Assembly: GCA_017744515.1 (NCBI GenBank)
Contig: JAGIBF010000027.1
Location: 1-64,000, forward strand
Source: Niastella sp.
Lineage (GTDB): Bacteria; Bacteroidota; Bacteroidia; Chitinophagales; Chitinophagaceae
DNA length: 64,000 nt
Direction of reading: 5' to 3'
Positions 8,737 to 16,920 of the stretch are shown here, one piece after another. Under the pieces are notes generated by a model, which saw only the letters and a list, made by a program, of their open reading frames with translations, did no database searches and was not told the origin of the DNA. Position numbers and translations under genes: made by a program. Every line of letters begins with the position of its first letter. Within the stretch, counting starts at the first letter, position 1.

Positions 8737-9219
8737 ATGAATAAAGAAATACAATATATCATAACCAACCTGCAGGAAACCCTCGATGGAGATCCCTGGT
8801 ATGGTCGTTCCATTGCTGCAATCTTTAAAGAGGTAGACCCCACCAGCGTCTTCGTCAATCCCGAAGAAAAAGGCCATGCTATTATCGAGTTGCTATACCA
8901 TATGATTGCCTGGGCGGCGTTTGTCCAAAGCAGGTTGGAAAACGAAGACCCCAAAAAGAACTCGGCATATTTCGAAACACTGGACTGGCGGGAAATAGAC
9001 CCAACTATTCATACGTGGAAAAATGGAGTCCATGAATTAAAAGCCATTCATCAAAAGATCATTACATTGCTACAATCCCAAAACGACGACTTCCTCGAAT
9101 CGCCCGTAAGAGAGCGCAAGTACAACATGGGGTACCTGTTGCGCGGATTAATACAACACAACATTTACCACCTGGGACAGATAGCCTATGTAAAGAAACT
9201 GCTGAATGGAGATGAATGA
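8737..9219 (+). CDS. DinB-like four-helix bundle protein, 160 aa
   Basis: A member of the DinB/YfiT-like putative metalloenzyme superfamily. Its predicted helices carry the three spaced histidines typical of the metal site: H55 in ELLYHMIAW, and H141 and H145 in QHNIYHLGQIAYVKK near the C-terminus. Relatives with known roles are thiol transferases (bacillithiol, mycothiol) or hydrolases, but sequence alone does not give the substrate here. The length of 160 aa is typical. It sits between the carB terminator and a convergent two-component operon, so it is probably monocistronic. Confidence 0.8.
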   Translation: MNKEIQYIITNLQETLDGDPWYGRSIAAIFKEVDPTSVFVNPEEKGHAIIELLYHMIAWAAFVQSRLENEDPKKNSAYFETLDWREIDPTIHTWKNGVHELKAIHQKIITLLQSQNDDFLESPVRERKYNMGYLLRGLIQHNIYHLGQIAYVKKLLNGDE

Positions 9220-9224
9220 TCAGT

Positions 9225-9881
9225 TTAAGCTTCCACCATTCCATGCCTGATAGCATACAGCACAAGGCCCACCCGGGTCTTCACCTTTAACTTATCAAAC
9301 AGGGAATTACGGTAATCGTCTACCGTACGAGGGCTTACAAACATCTTAGCCGCGATGTCTTTGTAGGTAAGCTCCGAACAAACCCATTGAAGAAACTCTT
9401 TTTCCTTCTCTGTTAAAGCAACGGGCTCATCAGGCTGGTCAATATCCTTGTGCAAACCACTGATGATCTTGCCAGAGATATATTCGGAAAGATAGAAGTT
9501 CTTTTCCATTACCGAGTCCAGCGCCATCTTCAGCTCCTCGGGCTCCGTGTTCTTCATAATATAGCCCTTGGCGCCTAACCGCAGCATGCGGATGATAGTA
9601 CTTTCATCACTCGACATAGATAAGGCCAACACTTTAATGTGAGGGTGGTTCTTGAACAACCATTTTACGGTCTCATAACCATCCATACCCGGCATATTCA
9701 CATCCAGCAAAAGAATGTCCGGAATAATATGCCTGCTGATCTTATCCTTTACATCCGAGCCATTATCAGCTTCAAATAAAATTGTGTAATTCTCGAAGGT
9801 GCTGATCAACCTGGCTAATGCCTTACGCATCAGAGTATGATCATCTGCAACCGCTACCTGTATTTGTTTACCAACTGTCAT
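9225..9881 (-). CDS. NarL/FixJ-family response regulator, 218 aa
   Basis: A DNA-binding response regulator. The receiver domain (about residues 6-125) has the acidic pair D13/D14, the phosphoacceptor D60 in LLLDVNMPGMDG, the S/T position in ALSMSSDE, and the conserved Lys in GYIMKN. The C-terminal LuxR-type helix-turn-helix (about residues 150-214) contains LTEKEKEFLQWVCSELTYKDIAAKMFVSPRTVDDY. It starts 11 bp after the stop of the histidine kinase gene at 9893, so the two form an operon and almost certainly a cognate pair. The signal and regulon cannot be read from the sequence. Confidence 0.95.
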   Translation of the reverse strand: MTVGKQIQVAVADDHTLMRKALARLISTFENYTILFEADNGSDVKDKISRHIIPDILLLDVNMPGMDGYETVKWLFKNHPHIKVLALSMSSDESTIIRMLRLGAKGYIMKNTEPEELKMALDSVMEKNFYLSEYISGKIISGLHKDIDQPDEPVALTEKEKEFLQWVCSELTYKDIAAKMFVSPRTVDDYRNSLFDKLKVKTRVGLVLYAIRHGMVEA

Positions 9882-9892
9882 GGGGAGAGTGC

Positions 9893-10702
9893 TTAGCTTT
9901 CTTGAGGCAAAGATAATCGAATGGTAACAGTAGTTCCCTTCCCCAGCGTACTTTTCATATCCAGGTCAGCACCAATCAGCTTTGCCCTGTTGAAGATACT
10001 CTTTAATCCAACACCGGAGGAAGAAGACACTGAATTTCTCTTGGCTTCTACGTCAAAACCCACGCCATTATCCGCCAGGGTAAGAATAAATTTATCGTCG
10101 TCTGGGAAATCAAGGTTTACCATTACCTTACTGGCCTGGGAATGCTTTAGAATATTGTTCAACATTTCCTGGAACATCCGGAAAAGGAAGATCGATTGCT
10201 GGCCGTCGAAATGAAGCTCCGGCCCCGTTACCTCAAAATCCACCTCCATCAGCCCACTCTTGCGTACACTTTCCAACTCAAACCTGATAGCCTCCACCAA
10301 CCCTATCTGAGCAATCCGGTCACTGTGCAGGCTCTTCGTCAGGTCCGACAGATCGATCGCCGCCTTATTCAATATCTGACGCGAGTTAAGGATTGGTTCA
10401 TATGCCTCATGCTCCTTGTCGATAGGCAATATCGCCAGCGACAGTTTAACCACAGATAACACCTGACCAATATTGTCATGCAGCTCCTGCCCGATCATCT
10501 TGAAAGTCTCTTCCTGGATCTCCAATTGTGAACGCAAAACCTCTTGCTCATATTGATCCTTCATCCGCGTCAATTCCCGTTCATGCCGGTGTTGCCTACG
10601 TTGGTACTGCAGCACCATGATGACGATAAAAGTCACTACCGCGATAGCTAATATACCGCCGATAAGAATGATAATGTAAAAATCCTGACCCTGATTATTC
10701 AT
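9893..10702 (-). CDS. sensor histidine kinase, HisKA_3 (NarX/DegS) type, 269 aa
   Basis: A small membrane kinase: one transmembrane helix at about residues 9-31, then a coiled coil, then the dimerisation/phosphoacceptor helix with H75 in MIGQELHDNIGQVLS. The HATPase_c domain follows, with the N-box (EMLNNILKHSQA), G1 box (LADNGVGFD) and G2 region (SGVGLKSIFNRA). There is almost no extracytoplasmic loop, so it probably senses a membrane or cytoplasmic cue, or works with a partner. The membrane protein encoded just upstream (10792-11439) is a possible partner. It is in an operon with the NarL-type regulator downstream. Confidence 0.95.
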   Translation of the reverse strand: MNNQGQDFYIIILIGGILAIAVVTFIVIMVLQYQRRQHRHERELTRMKDQYEQEVLRSQLEIQEETFKMIGQELHDNIGQVLSVVKLSLAILPIDKEHEAYEPILNSRQILNKAAIDLSDLTKSLHSDRIAQIGLVEAIRFELESVRKSGLMEVDFEVTGPELHFDGQQSIFLFRMFQEMLNNILKHSQASKVMVNLDFPDDDKFILTLADNGVGFDVEAKRNSVSSSSGVGLKSIFNRAKLIGADLDMKSTLGKGTTVTIRLSLPQES

Positions 10703-10791
10703 GTGCTTATTCCTGTTAACAATACCCGTGAAGGCATGGCAAACGGCAAATTACAAAATAAATCCCCCCGGTAATGGCCGGCAAAAAATAC

Positions 10792-11439
10792 TTACTTATA
10801 TATAGATTTCTTCATCTTGATACCACATAAAAAAGCAGTAGTAAAAAGCGTATACAACAATGCATTCATCACAATCAGAATAGTCGCAATATTCCCCATG
10901 ATGATGTTCGACACAGCATACAACAACTTGTACAATCCAAACAAAGGGAAGCTGCAGATATAAAAGAACATCAAAGCCGTACAGATCCAGAAAGCAGGCT
11001 CACGCAACAAACTTCCGTAAACAGGCAAATGGAAAAGTTCATAAAAGTAATAAATGCAGAAACCCACGGTCAGCAAACAACCCAATGAGTAAGATATGGA
11101 AGGAAACGCCTTGACCTCGAAAGAGAAAATATCTACCAGCGCAAGCGCAAAATAAATAACCGTCATCAGGTAGATGAACCGCTTCACCTTTGCCGTCCTG
11201 ATAATACAATGCAAGACGTAGAAATAAAATACAAACTCAACAGCTAAAAAAAGAAAATACAACAATGAAGCATCTATTTCTTCACCAGCCAGTTTCCATC
11301 CAATTATTTCCACCACTAACGTGACGAATAGAAAAGGAGGAAACAGTTTCAGGTATAACGGTATACCCTTTCGTAAGTAAAGAGTAAGCGAGACAAGCAG
11401 GCAGAAGAACTCAAAATATACAGTTCCAGGGAAGTTCAT
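10792..11439 (-). CDS. polytopic membrane protein of unknown function, 215 aa
   Basis: Six or seven hydrophobic segments cover nearly the whole protein (for example FFCLLVSLTLYL, FLAVEFVFYFYVLHCII, LGCLLTVGFCIYYFYELF and ATILIVMNALLYTLFTTAFL). No enzymatic motif is seen. The frame can be extended to a GTG at 11463, but that start is nearly on top of the upstream terminator, so the ATG at 11439 (MNFPGTVYF) is preferred; TATATTGG just before it is one base from the -7 consensus. It lies 89 bp upstream of the histidine kinase in the same direction, and could be a sensory partner of that kinase. That link is inference from position only. Confidence 0.7.
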   Translation of the reverse strand: MNFPGTVYFEFFCLLVSLTLYLRKGIPLYLKLFPPFLFVTLVVEIIGWKLAGEEIDASLLYFLFLAVEFVFYFYVLHCIIRTAKVKRFIYLMTVIYFALALVDIFSFEVKAFPSISYSLGCLLTVGFCIYYFYELFHLPVYGSLLREPAFWICTALMFFYICSFPLFGLYKLLYAVSNIIMGNIATILIVMNALLYTLFTTAFLCGIKMKKSIYK

Positions 11440-11472
11440 GGCACCCAATATAGTATATTTCACTACCCTTCT

Positions 11473-11509
11473 GAAAAAGAAAAACCTCCGATGGGGAATA
11501 TCGAAGGTT
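11473..11509 (-). terminator. intrinsic terminator between the 170-aa gene and the membrane protein gene
   Basis: On the minus strand AACCTTCGAT pairs with ATCGGAGGTT (one G-T wobble), followed by TTTCTTTTTC. It lies 23 bp after the stop of the 170-aa gene and only 33 bp before the ATG at 11439. Confidence 0.75.
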
Positions 11510-11531
11510 CTTCCGTAGAATATATGATCGA

Positions 11532-12044
11532 TTAAACGATAGTCAAACCTTTAGGACCACGGTCAACAATGGTTACACCAATGCCACCCCAGTCATCACC
11601 GCTGGGTCCATCAGGACTGCCGGAAGGCTTGCTGGTGCCGCCGCCATTGTTGCAGGTAGGAGGGCAAATAGTACCCAGATTGTAAGCCAGGATTTGGCCT
11701 GGGTTAACATATAAGTCCTTGTTGGCGATGCCTGCCTCACTTTCCTTGCTACGCGTAGCAACCATCACGATAGTTTGACGACTGCTGTATTCAGGCCTTT
11801 TCTCGAAATGCTCAGGATAAGCACCAAAATACATTCTCACACCGTCACCGCCATGAGTCTTTATCTTTTCAATGAATGCTTCCAGATCTTCTACACTATA
11901 CCATACACTCAGAGAGTCTTCCTTACCGATGTGCTCTGAATTCTGTACCCACCTTTCTCTCTTGTAATTCCGGATTACGGTGTCTACATGGTTTGTGTCA
12001 ACAAAGCGACCAACCTTTAAGGATTTTTTTTCAATAGTAGTCAT
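11532..12044 (-). CDS. conserved-looking protein of unknown function with Gly/Ser-rich C-terminal tail, 170 aa
   Basis: The N-terminal 110 residues look like a compact soluble domain: VGRFVDTNHVDTVIRNYKRE, then SVWYSVEDLEAFIEKIKTHGGDGVRMYFG, and RQTIVMVATR. The C-terminal part changes character to a low-complexity segment (NNGGGTSKPSGSPDGPSGDDW) that follows a CPPTC motif, and ends in VTIVDRGPKGLTIV. No signal peptide or membrane helix is seen, so it is probably cytoplasmic. I do not recognise a characterised family. It has its own terminator, and lies upstream of a membrane protein and a two-component pair in the same direction, which may reflect shared function. Confidence 0.7.
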   Translation of the reverse strand: MTTIEKKSLKVGRFVDTNHVDTVIRNYKRERWVQNSEHIGKEDSLSVWYSVEDLEAFIEKIKTHGGDGVRMYFGAYPEHFEKRPEYSSRQTIVMVATRSKESEAGIANKDLYVNPGQILAYNLGTICPPTCNNGGGTSKPSGSPDGPSGDDWGGIGVTIVDRGPKGLTIV

Positions 12045-12645
12045 TGCTTGGGGGATTTAAACATGAATGATTTTGATAACGATGTAAAATTAATCAGCCA
12101 CAACGGAGTTCTTCGGCTACAAGAGAGTGTTAGCCAAATAATTACAAATTAGTATTATTCGTAAATTGAAGTAATTCAAGGAGTCAGGTGAAAAACATCG
12201 GCAAAAAACCGTTAAACAGGCAGACATAAAACCGTCAAATCCCGGGACATAGACCCCGTAAAAAAACGGGGCTGCCACCCCCGCTATTCAACTGCTCAAA
12301 ATCCCGTCAATAATAAAAAGCCGATTGTATGGGTAGATTAATTATTTGTCTGAAATTAGATACTGGAGAGTTGCTATCATCCCGTTTTTCAAAATCCAAT
12401 ACTCCTGTGAAAGCCAGCCGACAGATTTCCTCAAGGCATTTGTTACGACAATAACTTGAGGAAATTTTATTCTGATCTTCCCAACCTGACTTTAAAGCAC
12501 CGCAACTACCATATTTTCCATTACCATTATTACCTTATCCTCTTTTTCGCCTGGGCGGTGGAAGTGGTGCTTTTTTCTTCTCCTCATTACAATACCAGTA
12601 AGGCAATAATGCCCTTTTTCTAAACAGAGTTTAGCTTTATTTAGT
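12045..12645. other. 600-bp intergenic region with several hairpins, no gene supported
   Basis: Between the divergent 170-aa gene and comEC. It holds CCCCGT-(A)n-ACGGGG near 12254 without a T-tail, an 11-bp-stem palindrome at 12425-12465, and a weak GGCA-ATAA-TGCC-CTTTTT hairpin near 12602 just before comEC. A 75-residue minus-strand open frame at 12492-12719 overlaps the comEC start and is not convincing. Confidence 0.5.
12425..12465. repeat. perfect inverted repeat, 11-bp arms, 19-nt loop
   Basis: ATTTCCTCAAG (12425-12435) is the exact reverse complement of CTTGAGGAAAT (12455-12465), followed by TTTATTCTG. It could be a weak terminator, a protein-binding palindrome or part of a small RNA. 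Confidence 0.7.
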
Positions 12646-14274
12646 ATGCGTTCGCCCGGATTATTTGACTGGAAAGAAGCCCCTTTTTTACGATTTATTC
12701 CCCCCTTTATAATAGGCATTATAATTCAATGGTATAGCAACCTGTCCCCTGCTATCAGCTGGACCATCGCTACAGGCTGTATAGCTGGCCTGGCGCTGCT
12801 TTCCCGCCTTTCTATACCACTGCAATTCAGGTACCGTTACCTCTTCGGAATACTCCTGAATGGACTATTATTGGCAGCAGGATTATTACTCACCTGCTAC
12901 AAAGACATAAGACACCAATCGCAATGGTTCGCTCACCATTACACAGCAGGAGATACCCTTGTTGCAACCATTGAAGAACCCCTCACCGAAAAAACAAAAA
13001 CATACAGCACTACAGTCACTATAAAAGCCATCATAAAAGATGGCAAACAACACACAGCAAAAGGAAGATTACTGCTATACTTAAAAAAGGAAAAACAGCA
13101 CACCCAATTGCAGTATGGCGATCAGCTGTTCTTTATTAAAACACCCGTTCCCATTACCAATATCAGCAACAAAAATGGCTTCAACTATGCGCAATATTGC
13201 GCATACAAAGGCATGTACCACCAGGTATATCTATGTGAAACGGAATACACAATTGCAGAAAAAAAGCAGATTAACCCCGTAAAAAAAGTACTATTCCATA
13301 CCCGTAAAAAAGTGCTCGATATCATCCGGGAAAACATCCCTGACAAAAAGCAAGCCGGATTAGCAGAAGCTATCCTAATTGGTTATAGAAATGACCTTGA
13401 CAAGCAACTTTTACAATCTTATATCAACACCGGCGTAGTACATGTGATTGCAGTTTCAGGGTTACACCTCGGTATAATATACGGTCTGCTCATCTTATTA
13501 TTCAATCGGGTCCACAAACGGTGGATGCAACAGTGGACCAAACCCATTATCCTCATAGTTGCCCTATGGCTATTTGCATTGCTGACCGGGGCATCACCAT
13601 CTGTCCTGCGTTCAGCTATTATGTTTACCTGCCTGATTATCGGCAACCAGCTACCACACCCCTCTTCCGCATACAATTCATTAGCCGCATCAGCGTTCCT
13701 CTTGCTATGCTATGATCCCTTTCTTTGCTGGGATGTAGGCTTTCAGCTTTCCTATGCTGCTGTTCTCAGCATTTTGGTATTTATGAAACCGGTGTACAAC
13801 AGTATCTACATATCTAACAAGTACCTCGACCAGGGCTGGAAGCTGGTAACCATTACCATCGCCGCACAAATACTTACCCTGCCAGTCAGTATTTACCACT
13901 TTCATCAATTCCCCAACCTCTTTCTCATCACCAACCTGTTGGCAGTCCCGCTATCAGGCATTATACTGATTGGAGAACTTGTGCTGTGCGCTGTGTCCTT
14001 TATCCCCCTTGCAGCAAAAGCCATCGGCTGGCTGCTCACCTGGCTCATCAACCTGTTGAACAACTTTATAGAGGCAGTCACCCGGATACCCTACAACACA
14101 ACCGACGATATACAACTCAGCCTGTCACAGGCCATATTATTATATATTATCATCGGAGGCTTCGCCAGCTGGTTATTACAGAAAAGGAACACTGGCCTCA
14201 TTACAGCGTTGGGTGCCATCTGGCTATTCCTGCTCACCGGCATAGCTGCCCAGTGGCAGATTGCCAATATTTAG
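12646..14274 (+). CDS. comEC: ComEC/Rec2-family competence membrane protein, short form, 542 aa
   Basis: The inner-membrane channel for uptake of single-stranded DNA in natural transformation. An N-terminal DUF4131-like region (helices in the first 90 residues, then a soluble beta-rich segment to about residue 200) is followed by the Competence domain, with the hallmark HVIAVSGLHLGIIYGLL near residue 266 and LTGASPSVLRSAIM. The protein stops after the last helices at residue 542. Many ComEC proteins continue into a metallo-beta-lactamase-like domain, which is absent here, as is the longer C-terminal region of many relatives. It precedes purH, with a separate promoter between them. Confidence 0.9.
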   Translation: MRSPGLFDWKEAPFLRFIPPFIIGIIIQWYSNLSPAISWTIATGCIAGLALLSRLSIPLQFRYRYLFGILLNGLLLAAGLLLTCYKDIRHQSQWFAHHYTAGDTLVATIEEPLTEKTKTYSTTVTIKAIIKDGKQHTAKGRLLLYLKKEKQHTQLQYGDQLFFIKTPVPITNISNKNGFNYAQYCAYKGMYHQVYLCETEYTIAEKKQINPVKKVLFHTRKKVLDIIRENIPDKKQAGLAEAILIGYRNDLDKQLLQSYINTGVVHVIAVSGLHLGIIYGLLILLFNRVHKRWMQQWTKPIILIVALWLFALLTGASPSVLRSAIMFTCLIIGNQLPHPSSAYNSLAASAFLLLCYDPFLCWDVGFQLSYAAVLSILVFMKPVYNSIYISNKYLDQGWKLVTITIAAQILTLPVSIYHFHQFPNLFLITNLLAVPLSGIILIGELVLCAVSFIPLAAKAIGWLLTWLINLLNNFIEAVTRIPYNTTDDIQLSLSQAILLYIIIGGFASWLLQKRNTGLITALGAIWLFLLTGIAAQWQIANI

Positions 14275-14350
14275 GTCTCGAACATATTTATATACAACTG
14301 AAAAACAATTAGATACGCTTCCTTAACCCATACTGGCGACTGGAGGCGCT

Positions 14351-14381
14351 TTTGTTTTGAGCCGGCATTAAGCTACCTTTG
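14351..14381 (+). promoter_or_regulatory. Bacteroidota-type promoter for purH
   Basis: TTTG (14351-14354), 19 bp, then TACCTTTG (14374-14381): a full match to TTTG-N19-TAnnTTTG. The start codon is 82 bp beyond, giving a leader of about 75 nt. Confidence 0.75.
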
Positions 14382-14462
14382 CGCCTCTCAAAACATTTAC
14401 CTGGCCATTTTGTAGTAGAGAACCACGCTCACTACAGAACCCGCTTAGAAAATTTAAGTTGT

Positions 14463-15983
14463 ATGACAAAAAAGATACAGTCTGCCCTCATTTCAGTTTT
14501 TTACAAAGATGGATTGGAACCCGTAGTACAGCAACTGCACAAGCAGGGCATTACTATATACTCTACCGGCGGCACCCAGAGCTTTATTGAAAAGCTCGGT
14601 ATCCCTGTAGTACCAGTAGAAAACCTCACTACATACCCATCCATCCTGGGCGGACGGGTTAAAACACTTCATCCTTCAGTATTTGGAGGTATCCTCGGAC
14701 GTCGTGACAATGAAACCGACCTGCAGGAAATGAAGCAATACAACATTCCTGAGCTGGACCTGGTAATTGTAGACCTCTACCCCTTCGAAGAAACAGTGGC
14801 CAGCACCAGCGAAGAAAAGCTGATTATTGAAAAGATCGACATTGGCGGTCCTTCCATGATTCGCGCTGCCGCTAAAAACTTCAGAGACCTGGTAGTCATT
14901 GCCGCCAAAAGCGAATATGCACACCTCGAACAACTCCTGAAAGACCAGCAAGGCACCACCACCATTGAACAACGCAGAGCCTTTGCAGCCAAAGCATTTG
15001 AAATAGTAGCCCACTATGATGTGGCCATTGCCAAATACTTCAACCCCGAAAACGCACTGTATTTCGTAGAGTCCATTCCCAATCCCAAAACAATGCGCTA
15101 CGGTGAAAACCCTCACCAAACAGGCGTATTCTATGGCAACCTCGAACAACTGTTCGACCAGCTCAACGGAAAAGAACTCTCCTACAATAACCTCGTGGAT
15201 GTAGATGCAGCCGTACAGCTCATCAGTGAATTTGAAGGCGGTGGCAATCCCACTTTTGCCATCATCAAGCACACCAACGTGTGCGGCATCGCCTCCCGCA
15301 GCACAGTAAAAGAAACCTGGGATGCAGCACTGGCGGGAGACCCTGAGAGTGCCTTCGGCGGCGTATTGGTTTGCAACGGCACGATCGATAAAGCAACAGC
15401 AGAAGCCATCAATGAGATCTTCTTTGAAGTATTGATCGCCCCATCATACAACGAAGATGCGCTGACCATCCTGAAGTCGAAGAAAAACCGCATCCTGCTG
15501 CAACAGAAAGCACCTTTCACTAAAGCAGAAGAATACAAATCAGTACTTAATGGCGTATTGGTACAAGGCGCCGATAAAGGCAATTATGTAGAATGGAAAG
15601 AAGTGGGCGGCCGTGATACTACAGCCACAGAAAAAGACGACCTCGCCTTTGCCAACCTGGTGTGCAAACACCTTAAATCAAACGCCATAGCCCTGGTAAA
15701 GAACAAACAACTCATCGGAAAAGGATGCGGACAAACCAGCCGTATCGACTCCTTACGCCAGGCAATCGAAAAAGCCAACCAGTTTAAATTCGATCTCAAC
15801 GGAGCAGTGCTGGCCAGCGATGCCTTCTTCCCCTTCAACGACTGTGTACAGATGAGCCACGCTGCAGGGATCGTAGCCTTTATACAACCCGGCGGTTCAG
15901 TGAGAGACAAAGACTCCATCGAATATTGCCAGCAAAACAAACTGGCCATGGTCATGACCGCCATGCGCCACTTCAAGCACTAA
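14463..15983 (+). CDS. purH: bifunctional AICAR formyltransferase/IMP cyclohydrolase, 506 aa
   Basis: Catalyses the last two steps of purine synthesis: AICAR plus 10-formyl-THF to FAICAR, then ring closure to IMP. The N-terminal MGS-fold cyclohydrolase domain (residues 1 to about 130) opens SALISVFYKDGLE and contains IYSTGGT and GGRVKTLHP. The formyltransferase domain follows, with MRYGENPHQ, IIKHTNVCG, and DAFFPFNDCVQMSHAAGI near the end. The frame extends to 14379, but the ATG at 14463 gives the conserved N-terminus, normal length of about 507 aa, and leaves the promoter at 14351-14381 outside the gene. An EamA transporter gene follows after 7 bp. Confidence 0.97.
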   Translation: MTKKIQSALISVFYKDGLEPVVQQLHKQGITIYSTGGTQSFIEKLGIPVVPVENLTTYPSILGGRVKTLHPSVFGGILGRRDNETDLQEMKQYNIPELDLVIVDLYPFEETVASTSEEKLIIEKIDIGGPSMIRAAAKNFRDLVVIAAKSEYAHLEQLLKDQQGTTTIEQRRAFAAKAFEIVAHYDVAIAKYFNPENALYFVESIPNPKTMRYGENPHQTGVFYGNLEQLFDQLNGKELSYNNLVDVDAAVQLISEFEGGGNPTFAIIKHTNVCGIASRSTVKETWDAALAGDPESAFGGVLVCNGTIDKATAEAINEIFFEVLIAPSYNEDALTILKSKKNRILLQQKAPFTKAEEYKSVLNGVLVQGADKGNYVEWKEVGGRDTTATEKDDLAFANLVCKHLKSNAIALVKNKQLIGKGCGQTSRIDSLRQAIEKANQFKFDLNGAVLASDAFFPFNDCVQMSHAAGIVAFIQPGGSVRDKDSIEYCQQNKLAMVMTAMRHFKH

Positions 15984-15990
15984 AGCCTGA

Positions 15991-16920
15991 ATGACCGACC
16001 CAACCCATAAAACACCATTCCTACAACAAAAAGGTACCCGGTTTAAGGCCCTGTTTGCGTTAGGAATGGTGTGCTTTTTTTGGGGCACTACATGGATAGC
16101 CTCCAGGCAGGGCGTCAAACACATGCCAGCATTGCAACTGGCCGGCATTCGCCAATCTATTGGAGGGCTACTCTATGTGATCTTCTTTCTCGGAAAAGGA
16201 CGCACATTACCACGCGGCAAAGAATGGGGACCAATCATCATACTAAGCCTCTTGAACTTTGCATTAAGCAACGGCCTCTCTACATGGGGAGTGAAATATA
16301 TATCGGCAGGACTGGGATCGATCATAGCCGCTACATTTCCCTTATGGATTGTTATCATCAATATGTTTACAGTCCGGTCAGGTATTCCCGCTAAGGCAGT
16401 TATAGGACTGTTACTGGGTTTCACAGGCGTATGCGTTATCTTCTATGAACACCTGGCCGATTTCCTGCAACCCGAATTTCGCTTCGGCATCATGCTTTCC
16501 CTTGCCGCCTCATGGACATGGGCATTCGGCACCCTCTACACCAAGCAACAGGCTGCCGCCTTCAATCCCTACTTCAGCCTGGGCCTGCAAATGCTTATAT
16601 CTGGTATCTTGACGAGCGTGATCGCAATAGCCAGCGGTCAAACCGTAGCCATACAGGAAATACCCTGGCAGTCATGGACCGCAATAGCTTACCTGGCCAT
16701 CTTTGGATCAGTCATCTCATTCATTGCCTATCTCTATGCTTTGCAAAACCTGCCCACACAACAGGTATCTATTTATGCATATATCAACCCAATGGTAGCA
16801 GTAGTGTTGGGATCACTGATCTTTGATGAAAAACTCACCGTATTCATCGTTGTAGGTGGAGCTATTACTTTATTAGGAGTACACCTGATCAATCAGGCCT
16901 ATAGAAAACGTCAATCCTGA
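15991..16920 (+). CDS. EamA/DMT-family transporter, 309 aa
   Basis: A drug/metabolite-type permease with ten predicted helices in two EamA repeats. The first begins FALGMVCFFWGTTWIASRQGVKHMPAL, a classic EamA opening, and the second starts near residue 165 (MLSLAASWTWAFGTLYTKQ), ending with AYINPMVAVVLGSLIFDEKLT. Members export amino acids, nucleobases or other metabolites; the substrate cannot be told here. It starts 7 bp after purH, so it is co-transcribed, and a purine-related substrate is possible but unproven. Its last 10 bp overlap the convergent gene at 16911. Confidence 0.9.
   Translation: MTDPTHKTPFLQQKGTRFKALFALGMVCFFWGTTWIASRQGVKHMPALQLAGIRQSIGGLLYVIFFLGKGRTLPRGKEWGPIIILSLLNFALSNGLSTWGVKYISAGLGSIIAATFPLWIVIINMFTVRSGIPAKAVIGLLLGFTGVCVIFYEHLADFLQPEFRFGIMLSLAASWTWAFGTLYTKQQAAAFNPYFSLGLQMLISGILTSVIAIASGQTVAIQEIPWQSWTAIAYLAIFGSVISFIAYLYALQNLPTQQVSIYAYINPMVAVVLGSLIFDEKLTVFIVVGGAITLLGVHLINQAYRKRQS

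Noticed and set aside
12492-12719. 75-residue minus-strand frame at the comEC start
   Set aside because: Overlaps comEC by 74 bp, low-complexity composition, no promoter consensus and no similarity to any family I know.
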